Source: Solobacterium sp. UBA1761
GTDB taxonomy: Bacteria > Bacillota_I > Bacilli_A > Erysipelotrichales > Erysipelotrichaceae
Length of the DNA: 64,000 bases
Assembly: GCA_002315565.1 (NCBI GenBank)
Contig: DCHD01000042.1
Span: 64,575 to 128,574 of the forward strand
Direction of reading: 5' to 3'
How positions within the stretch are numbered: the first letter of the stretch is position 1; every line of letters starts with the position of its first letter. Below the pieces are notes generated by a model that did no database searches, was not told where the DNA came from, and worked only from the letters and a program-made list of their open reading frames with translations. Below are positions 1 through 6,670 of this stretch, piece by piece. Position numbers and translations under genes: made by a program.

Positions 1-656
1 GTAAAAGGTAGCAACATGAAGATGATTACAGTAAGAATTATAGGAATAGTGTTTTTTCTGTCTTTGTTATCAAAAAGAGAAAGAACCGGAACAAACAGCG
101 ACATCATGAATGTATTCATCGCCCTGAAACAATAGGCTTCAGAATAAATACCGTTGGAAAAATAACACCATAACGTTTCAATAAGTGAAAAGAATGGTGG
201 ATAGTCTTTATGGATGCTTAAGACTGTTTCAGGTACAGAATAGAAAGTATCTAAACGAAGTATTTCCTTGACCATTGGTCCCCAAAAAGAAAATTCATCA
301 TAGAATCTAAAACCGGAATAACGGTTAAGAAAAAAGAAGTATACTGTCAGAATTTCAGATACAAAAAAGCCAACTGAAAAAATATTTCTTTTAAATTCAG
401 ACAAAACCTCTTTGTCGTGTTTAATAAGTGCAATTATTATTCTCAAGAATAAAGCAAGCGGAAGAATCCAACTGAGATAATATCCATAAGAAATATGGCC
501 TGTAAGTCCAAAGAAAAAAAGAAACAGAAATCCTGAAATGAAGCTCAAAGGGAATACAATTTCATATTTCTTCTTTAATACAAAGACATAAAACCCTGTT
601 GTCAAAGTAAGCCACAATATAGATATAAATAATGACATATATGTTAAGTATAGCAT
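1..656 (-). CDS. Polytopic membrane protein, GT-C-like, partial (C-terminus off the left edge)
   Basis: The minus strand is open from an ATG at 656 to the window edge (218 residues read), so only the N-terminal part is seen. It is very hydrophobic, with at least five membrane segments. Around residues 119-155 it carries YDEFSFWG, RLDTFY and DYPPF, which match the same blocks (YDEFQHWG, RLDKFY, DYPPF) at residues 113-149 of the 618-residue protein at 48649-50505, so the two are paralogues. An acidic pair in the first large outer loop is typical of lipid-linked-sugar (GT-C) glycosyltransferases, but the family is not firmly recognised. It is divergent from the polyprenyl-phosphate sugar synthase at 737, which could supply its donor. 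An upstream in-frame TTG (at about 671) preceded by a weak AGG is an alternative start. Confidence 0.72.
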   Translation of the reverse strand, partial: MLYLTYMSLFISILWLTLTTGFYVFVLKKKYEIVFPLSFISGFLFLFFFGLTGHISYGYYLSWILPLALFLRIIIALIKHDKEVLSEFKRNIFSVGFFVSEILTVYFFFLNRYSGFRFYDEFSFWGPMVKEILRLDTFYSVPETVLSIHKDYPPFFSLIETLWCYFSNGIYSEAYCFRAMNTFMMSLFVPVLSLFDNKDRKNTIPIILTVIIFMLLPF

Positions 657-686
657 GTACACAATAATCAAAATATGGACCTGTAA

Positions 687-726
687 TTCAAAAAATAATG
701 AGCATTTTGTATAATATCATAAGGAG
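687..726 (+). promoter_or_regulatory. Candidate promoter and ribosome binding site for the 737-9557 operon
   Basis: A TATAAT box lies at 710-715 with a weak -35-like TTCAAA at 687-692 (17-bp spacer). AAGGAG at 721-726 is a normal Shine-Dalgarno 10 nt before the ATG at 737. The expected transcription start falls at about 722, so if this promoter is used the leader is very short. It sits in the 80-bp gap between divergent genes. Confidence 0.45.
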
Positions 727-736
727 AGAATGAACT

Positions 737-1654
737 ATGTTAACAGTAATCGTACCTTGTTATAACGAAGAAGAAGCAGTCGGGTATTTCTATCCTGAAC
801 TGATCAGATATCTTAAACCAATGAAAATAGATTATGAAATCCTTTTTGTTGACGATGGATCGAAAGACAAAACCGTAGAAGAATGTCTAAAACTGAAAGA
901 AAAAGATAAGAAGATCAGAATTATTTCTTTCTCAAGAAACTTTGGTAAAGAAGCTGCCATCCTGGCTGGACTTAGAGAATCAAAAGGTGATTATGTTGTG
1001 CTGATGGATGCGGATCTTCAGGATCCACCTAAGCTGCTTCCTGAAATGTATGAGATGGTATCTAATGGTGAATATGACAGTGCAGCAACATATCGTGTAA
1101 CAAGAAAAGGTGAACCACCAATCAGGTCTTTGTTTGCAAGAATGTTCTATCTAATTATTAACAAGTTCATTGAAGTTGAAATCGTTGACGGAGCAAGAGA
1201 TTATCGTCTGATGACCAGAAAGATGGTTGATGCTATTCTTTCTCTTACAGAATATAACCGTTTCTCAAAAGGTATATTTGCCTGGGTAGGATTTAAGACA
1301 AAATATATCGAATATGAAAATATTGAAAGAGTTGCCGGTGAGACAAAGTGGTCTTTCTGGAAACTGTTTAAATATGCAATAGATGGAATTGTTGGATTTA
1401 CAACAGCTCCATTAAGAATTGCAACATATATGGGTACAATAGTTTCATTTATGGGTTTCTTATGGATGATGTTTATTGTTATCAAAGCACTTACAATAGG
1501 TGATCCCGTTTCTGGATATCCAAGTATGATGGCAATAATCTGCCTGCTTGGTGGAATACAGTTAATTGTTGTTGGAATTGTCGGTGAATATCTTGGAAAA
1601 ACATATATGGAATCCAAGAGAAGACCAAACTATATTATTAAGGAAATCAGATAA
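737..1654 (+). CDS. GtrB/DPM1-like glycosyltransferase, polyprenyl-phosphate sugar synthase
   Basis: A 305-residue family 2 glycosyltransferase of the GtrB/CsbB/ArnC type. The GT-A domain has DDGS at 39-42 and DADLQD at 91-96, the metal and nucleotide binding motifs. Two membrane helices follow at about 228-252 and 262-285, as in enzymes that move a sugar from a nucleotide donor to undecaprenyl phosphate on the inner membrane face. The lipid-linked sugar would be flipped and used outside by a GT-C or YfhO-type transferase. It starts with a good ribosome binding site, and its stop overlaps the next ATG by one base, so it is the first gene of an operon with the acylation genes. The sugar cannot be predicted from sequence. 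Confidence 0.88.
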   Translation: MLTVIVPCYNEEEAVGYFYPELIRYLKPMKIDYEILFVDDGSKDKTVEECLKLKEKDKKIRIISFSRNFGKEAAILAGLRESKGDYVVLMDADLQDPPKLLPEMYEMVSNGEYDSAATYRVTRKGEPPIRSLFARMFYLIINKFIEVEIVDGARDYRLMTRKMVDAILSLTEYNRFSKGIFAWVGFKTKYIEYENIERVAGETKWSFWKLFKYAIDGIVGFTTAPLRIATYMGTIVSFMGFLWMMFIVIKALTIGDPVSGYPSMMAIICLLGGIQLIVVGIVGEYLGKTYMESKRRPNYIIKEIR

Positions 1655-3078
1655 TGTTTATTGGAAATTATTTCTATTACGAACTGCCAGAGAGCCTGCC
1701 TCAGCTTACAACCACGAGTTTCTATTTCGTGGCTTTTGTATTTTTGACTTTTGTTCTCTGTCGCATTCTCAAGTGTGCAATTAGACCATATGCTATTCTT
1801 GCCTGTTCACTCTTTTTCCTTTATAGTTACGGAACAAAACACATTATTGCTGTAGTTGCTGTAGCAGCATTAAGTTTTATTGCGGGTTTAGTTCTTAATA
1901 AATATAAAAAATGGTATGTATTGGCACTGTCACTGTTGCCATTTGTGGGTTTGCTTGTTTATTTTAAGTATTTTAACTATGAAAGTCTGGGACTTGTATT
2001 CCCTTTAGGTCTTTCTTTTTATTCATTTAAAGTAATCAGTTATCTTGTTGATATATATAAAGACGAAATCGAAGTGGAACACAATCCGATTTATTATCTG
2101 GATTATGTGATGTTCTTCCCAGTTATAACTGCCGGTCCAATTCACAGATACGAAAACTTCAGAAAAGAAATCAGAGAATATAAGGAGTTTGATTACAAGG
2201 ACGCCAAGGGTGGTGGTTTCCAGATGGTTCTTGGTGTCTATGAAAAAGTTGTATTCTGTGACTTTGTAGCATCTGTTGTTTCAAGATGCCTTAACAACGT
2301 TGAACTGACAGGTGTGAATGTGCTGATTGGTATTGTTCTATATTCATTTCAGATTTATCTGGACTTTGATGCTATATCAAATATTTCAATCGGTTGCAGC
2401 AGACTGCTTGGATTCAATATTGAAAAGAACTTTAATTCTCCTTATCTTGCAAGAACACTTAAAGAGTTCTGGTCAAGATGGCATATTTCTTTATCAACCT
2501 GGTTAAAGGATTATATCTATATTCCGCTTGGAGGAAACAGAAAAGGGAAGATCAGAAGATATATTAATCTCTTTATTACTTTCGTTGTATCTGGCTTATG
2601 GCATGGAAACACAGTCAATTTCCTCTACTGGGGAATTGCACATGCACTGATTCAGGTTGTTGAAGATATGATTATGTCTTTCTTTAAAGACAAAGTTAAG
2701 AACAAGATTGCCACCGCTGTTATTTCTGTTATCGGGGTGGTAATAAACTTTGCGATCGTGACATTGTTATGGCTCATATTTAAATATGAAAATATGGCTG
2801 AAGTATCGGCTGTTTTGACAAGGCTATCAGCATCTGGTTCATTTGATTTGGAAGCAATTGGGATGACAGTAAACGAACTTAGATGGCTCATTGTGGTTAT
2901 TTCAGTTACAGTAATTCTTGATGTACTCAGAAACAACTTTGACATGATAGAAACATTCAACAGCACATTCTTTGTTATAAGATGGCTTGTTTATATTCTG
3001 ATGATTGTTTCCTTCATGATTTTTGGTGTATATGGTGGCAGTTTCGATGCATCAGACTTTATTTACAGATGGTTCTAA
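1654..3078 (+). CDS. MBOAT family O-acyltransferase (AlgI/DltB-like)
   Basis: A 474-residue polytopic protein of the membrane-bound O-acyltransferase family. The conserved core is visible: EFWSRWHISLSTWLKDYIY at 271-289, with His277, then SGLWHG at 313-318 with His317, the two histidines that line the acyl-transfer tunnel in DltB and AlgI. It probably passes acyl groups (acetyl is likely) across the membrane to an extracellular SGNH partner. Two such partners follow directly at 3080 and 4510, which is the arrangement of AlgI-AlgJ/X, PatA-PatB and DltB-DltD. No D-alanine activation genes (dltA, dltC) are present, so O-acetylation of a wall glycopolymer fits better than D-alanylation. Acyl group and target are inferred. 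Confidence 0.9.
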   Translation: MFIGNYFYYELPESLPQLTTTSFYFVAFVFLTFVLCRILKCAIRPYAILACSLFFLYSYGTKHIIAVVAVAALSFIAGLVLNKYKKWYVLALSLLPFVGLLVYFKYFNYESLGLVFPLGLSFYSFKVISYLVDIYKDEIEVEHNPIYYLDYVMFFPVITAGPIHRYENFRKEIREYKEFDYKDAKGGGFQMVLGVYEKVVFCDFVASVVSRCLNNVELTGVNVLIGIVLYSFQIYLDFDAISNISIGCSRLLGFNIEKNFNSPYLARTLKEFWSRWHISLSTWLKDYIYIPLGGNRKGKIRRYINLFITFVVSGLWHGNTVNFLYWGIAHALIQVVEDMIMSFFKDKVKNKIATAVISVIGVVINFAIVTLLWLIFKYENMAEVSAVLTRLSASGSFDLEAIGMTVNELRWLIVVISVTVILDVLRNNFDMIETFNSTFFVIRWLVYILMIVSFMIFGVYGGSFDASDFIYRWF

Positions 3079-3079
3079 A

Positions 3080-4510
3080 ATGAAGAGAAGTATTAGATAT
3101 ATATTAGAGATATCTCTTAAATTGGTACTTGTAGCTTTGATTACACTGACCAGTTATGAGGTTTTGAATAGAGTATTCTATAACAACGAAGTTTCCCATG
3201 GAGACGATTTTAAATCTCTACCTGAGGATAGTATTGATGTAATAGTACTGGGAAGTTCACATGCGCAGTATTCTTTTGTTCCATCGTTCTTTTATGAAGA
3301 GACCGGACTTAATTCGTATGTGCTTGGAACATCATGCCAACCTTATCAGGTCAGTTATGAAATGCTGAAAGAAGCACTTAAAACACAGCAGCCACAGATG
3401 GTAATAATGGAAGTCTTTACTGCTCTGCCTCTTCGCAGTTCCTGTGAAGGAGATTTCTGCTATATCATGGCTGAATACCAGATGACAGGCAAAGAAAAAA
3501 TAAATGTTATAAAGATGCTTCCTGAAGAGAAAAAGAATCAGTATCTGAATGACTTCTTCACATATCATAATGACTGGAAAACCAAAGAGTCTTTTGAACC
3601 TTTAAATAAAGAGGAGAATGAAATCAGTACTGGTTTTGGCTATATATTCCAGCATGCAAGAGCTAAACTTCCTGATAACTGGTGGCATGCAAGTCAATAC
3701 GGATATGACATTGACATAGAGATAGAAGAAGATGATCTTGAGTCACTGAATGCCATTTATGACCTGTGTCAGAAGAATAATATTGAACTTCTTCTCTATA
3801 AGACCCCTGTAGATTCTTTCACAAGAGAAGATCAGAGCATGATGCATAAAATGTGGGAATGGGCTGATGAACACAGTGTTAAATATATTGATTTCTTTGC
3901 TGAAAGCAAGAAACTTTCATTTTATATGGGCATACATTCAGATGCATTCCATGCCTATATCAATGGTGCTTCAATGATCACAAGAAGAATATCCGATGAA
4001 GTAAATACTTATGAGATTGAAAGCTATGATTCAGAAATCCTGAAAGAAAATTACGAAACAGAAGAAAGAACATACACATACTACGCCTTACAGTATGAGA
4101 CATATCCGATTACCTATCTTAAAAGGCTTGAGAACACATCAGGAATTGTCATAGTATCTTATCAGGCAAGCGGTTCCCAACTATATAAAACACTGTATAA
4201 TGGTATTCTTTCACTTGGTGTTGACAGCAATTCATTTATAAACGGTTCAAATTATTGTGCTGTTATAGATGCAGGGAAAGTAGTAAGTGAAGGCAAAAAC
4301 ACTGTGGAAGTAAGCAATGCTGATTATGATGTTTCAGTTACAGAAAACGGAATAACAATAAATGGTGAAGAGCATCTTCGTAAAACAAACCTTCTGATAA
4401 TTTATTACAACAAGGATACAAATGAAATAGTAGAAAAACAAATTGACCAGTATGCCAATATGGATTACGGCAGAGAATTCTACGATTGGGATAATGACCT
4501 GGATTTCTGA
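3080..4510 (+). CDS. Membrane-anchored SGNH-like O-acyltransferase partner (copy 1)
   Basis: A 476-residue protein with an N-terminal membrane anchor (about 9-29) and an extracellular domain. LGSSHAQYSF at 57-66 gives the SGNH nucleophile block (Ser60), and SDAFHAY at 287-293 gives the D-x-x-H pair (Asp288, His291). This is the DltD/AlgX-like arrangement. An upstream in-frame start at 3023 would overlap the MBOAT gene by 56 bp and spoil the anchor, so the ATG just after the MBOAT stop was chosen. The protein is a tandem paralogue of the next gene; both share GSSHAQYSFVPSFFY and the block KTP.DS near residue 241. The C-terminal third (about 330-476) is an extra domain that is not recognised. 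Confidence 0.82.
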   Translation: MKRSIRYILEISLKLVLVALITLTSYEVLNRVFYNNEVSHGDDFKSLPEDSIDVIVLGSSHAQYSFVPSFFYEETGLNSYVLGTSCQPYQVSYEMLKEALKTQQPQMVIMEVFTALPLRSSCEGDFCYIMAEYQMTGKEKINVIKMLPEEKKNQYLNDFFTYHNDWKTKESFEPLNKEENEISTGFGYIFQHARAKLPDNWWHASQYGYDIDIEIEEDDLESLNAIYDLCQKNNIELLLYKTPVDSFTREDQSMMHKMWEWADEHSVKYIDFFAESKKLSFYMGIHSDAFHAYINGASMITRRISDEVNTYEIESYDSEILKENYETEERTYTYYALQYETYPITYLKRLENTSGIVIVSYQASGSQLYKTLYNGILSLGVDSNSFINGSNYCAVIDAGKVVSEGKNTVEVSNADYDVSVTENGITINGEEHLRKTNLLIIYYNKDTNEIVEKQIDQYANMDYGREFYDWDNDLDF

Positions 4511-5967
4511 TGAAAAAGATTATAGTATTCATTTTTAACTCGTTAAAAAACTGGATACAGGTTGCCATTAAGCTCGTGCTTGTGATGGCAATCGTTTTTG
4601 GTTGTTATGAATATCTGAATAAAGTGTTCTATAACAGAGAAATCAAAGGCGGAGACGACTTCAGAGCCCTTCCTGAAAACAGCCTTGATGTTGTTGTATT
4701 GGGTAGTTCACATGCCCAGTATTCTTTCGTTCCATCTTTTTTCTATTACGATTCAGGTCTTTACAGTTACGTAATGGGAAGCAGCTGTCAGCCTTATGAA
4801 GTCAGCTATGAAATGCTTAAAGAAGTACTTAAAACACAGTCTCCTAAACTTCTGGTAATGGAAGTATTTACTGCTATGCCTATGAGCAGCATGTGCGAAG
4901 GAGAGAGCTGTTATGTAAGAGCCAGCAACATGATGACTGGTGAAGAAAGAATAACGACAATCGGCTATCTTTCTGAAGAAAAGGCTGAAGAATATAAAAA
5001 CGAATTTTTCAATTATCACAATGATTGGAAAACAAGTGAAGACTATTCGATAATACTGCCTTCAAACGTATTAAAAGAAAATAAACTTGATGGTGATTTC
5101 GGATACGTATATCAGGAAAATGAGGAAGGCCTTCCCTGGAACTGGTGGTTCGTTAAAAAATACAAAAACGATATCGATGTTGAACTGGATAAAACAGATG
5201 CAGACAGTCTGAATAAAATATATGAGCTCTGTAAAGAAAACGGTATTGAAATGCTTCTTTATAAGACCCCTATCGACAGTATCAGCCAGGAAGACCAAAG
5301 TTATCTTCATAAGGTATGGCAGTGGGCAGACGACAACAATGTAAACTACATTGATTTTACAGAAGACTGTGTAGATCTAAATCTTTTCATTCAGTATCAT
5401 CTTGACTCATACCACGCCTATGTAAGTGGAGCAAGTATAATCACAGAACATATTGCTGAAAAAATAGATGAATATGGTTATTCATTCGAACATGAGCAGA
5501 ATAAAGAGCTTGATTCTGTCTATATGCAGGGTGGACAGTTTGTTTCACTGGCAGCTGTAAGAAGTGAATCCGATCCATTTAAATATCTAGACAGAATGAA
5601 GAATTCCAATAACTATATTGTCATTAACTACAATCCAAAAAGCGGAAAGATGTCGAAAAGAATATATGAAAAGCTGCTGGAATTTGGGCTTGATGAGAAT
5701 ATCTTCAGCCGTGACAGAAGTTACTATGCAATCATAAGAAACAACGAAGTTCTTTCAGAGTCAAATGACTGCGCCTACATTGAAGGAGATGACATTATTT
5801 ATTCATCTTTTGGATCTATTTCATATCAGTGGAACGGGATTACTGAGCGAAAGAACGCAGCGCTTTCAATTGCTTACATCAATCCAAAATCAGCTGATTA
5901 CATCGTAAAAGACATTGATGTATATAGAGATTACGACTTGAACGAGACAAATTATAACCATCAATAA
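4510..5967 (+). CDS. Membrane-anchored SGNH-like O-acyltransferase partner (copy 2)
   Basis: A 485-residue paralogue of the preceding protein, starting at the ATG that overlaps its TGA stop. It has an N-terminal anchor (about 15-35), LGSSHAQ at 64-70 with nucleophile Ser67, and LDSYHAY at 298-304 with Asp299 and His302, so both catalytic blocks are intact. The two copies are alike along their whole length, including the unrecognised C-terminal region, which suggests a local duplication. One MBOAT with two SGNH partners could mean two acceptor positions, or a division between transfer and removal of acyl groups. Which is true cannot be told from sequence. Confidence 0.82.
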   Translation: MKKIIVFIFNSLKNWIQVAIKLVLVMAIVFGCYEYLNKVFYNREIKGGDDFRALPENSLDVVVLGSSHAQYSFVPSFFYYDSGLYSYVMGSSCQPYEVSYEMLKEVLKTQSPKLLVMEVFTAMPMSSMCEGESCYVRASNMMTGEERITTIGYLSEEKAEEYKNEFFNYHNDWKTSEDYSIILPSNVLKENKLDGDFGYVYQENEEGLPWNWWFVKKYKNDIDVELDKTDADSLNKIYELCKENGIEMLLYKTPIDSISQEDQSYLHKVWQWADDNNVNYIDFTEDCVDLNLFIQYHLDSYHAYVSGASIITEHIAEKIDEYGYSFEHEQNKELDSVYMQGGQFVSLAAVRSESDPFKYLDRMKNSNNYIVINYNPKSGKMSKRIYEKLLEFGLDENIFSRDRSYYAIIRNNEVLSESNDCAYIEGDDIIYSSFGSISYQWNGITERKNAALSIAYINPKSADYIVKDIDVYRDYDLNETNYNHQ

Positions 5968-5997
5968 CGGTTGCTGTTAGTAAACAGTGCAGTAAAG

Positions 5998-6006
5998 TGG
6001 TAAAAT
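5998..6006 (+). promoter_or_regulatory. Extended -10 promoter directly before the 6014 gene
   Basis: TGGTAAAAT at 5998-6006 is an extended -10 element (TGn plus TAAAAT). It ends only 7 nt before the ATG at 6014 and no Shine-Dalgarno lies between, so transcripts would begin at or next to the start codon. A small inverted repeat, CTGTT-AGTA-AACAG, lies at 5975-5988 just upstream. Confidence 0.45.
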
Positions 6007-6013
6007 AAGTCAT

Positions 6014-6670
6014 ATGTTTAAATTCCTGAAAAGCAAAAAGAAAAGAAAAATATTTGTAGTAGTAATTACTATTGTATTTTTATCAATAGCCGGGTTTTTT
6101 TCATATCTGGCAATAAGCGGAGTTAAACAGCTAGTTGGTGTTGAAGAAAAAGATACCAGCAGAAATATCGAACCATATAACTACTATCTGAGAGTTAATG
6201 CCACAGATTATCAGCAGGAACTTTTTGATGAACTAAAAGAAATCTGCAAGTCAGAAGTAATTGATTATGAACAGCTATCAGCATCTGTTGCAAAGAACTT
6301 TGTTGCTGACTTCTATACCTGGAGCAATAAAAAAGGATCATACGATGTCGGCGGCATGTGCTATACAAACGAAGATTTAAGGCTTAATATGTACCAAAAA
6401 GCCAGAGATTTATATTACAGCAATCTGAATAAATATATAGAAGAATATGGAAGTGAAAGTCTTCCTGAAGTTGAATTATGTACAACTGAATTAAGAAGAG
6501 TGGACGAATATGAAATGGATGGTGTTTCATGTCCACGCTATCAAATAAAAGTAAGATGGACATATAAAGAAGGCAGTGTATTAACCGATGATATGCAATG
6601 CAGCCTTGCTATATATCTGCTGCTCAATGAAGGAAGAATGGAGATAGTTGAAGCTTATGAATCGCACTAG
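6014..6670 (+). CDS. Small membrane-anchored extracellular protein of unknown function
   Basis: A 218-residue protein that I do not recognise. A very basic N-terminus (KSKKKRKI at 7-14) is followed by one membrane helix at about 14-36, then a polar extracytoplasmic domain of about 180 residues with conserved-looking Cys pairs but no known motif. It lies between the acylation genes and the LCP protein, overlapping the latter by 14 bp, so it is probably co-expressed with it and may act in the same wall-assembly step. The start has a promoter-like box 7 nt upstream and no ribosome binding site, as do several other genes here. Confidence 0.7.
   Translation: MFKFLKSKKKRKIFVVVITIVFLSIAGFFSYLAISGVKQLVGVEEKDTSRNIEPYNYYLRVNATDYQQELFDELKEICKSEVIDYEQLSASVAKNFVADFYTWSNKKGSYDVGGMCYTNEDLRLNMYQKARDLYYSNLNKYIEEYGSESLPEVELCTTELRRVDEYEMDGVSCPRYQIKVRWTYKEGSVLTDDMQCSLAIYLLLNEGRMEIVEAYESH

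Noticed and set aside
1201..1617. Minus-strand open frame of 138 codons
   Set aside because: It lies fully within the plus-strand GtrB-like gene, has no ribosome binding site, and its translation matches no protein pattern; it is an antisense shadow.
3023..3079. Earlier start for the first SGNH protein
   Set aside because: It would overlap the MBOAT coding end in another frame and put a polar stretch before the membrane anchor; ATG 3080 gives the same layout as the paralogue at 4510.
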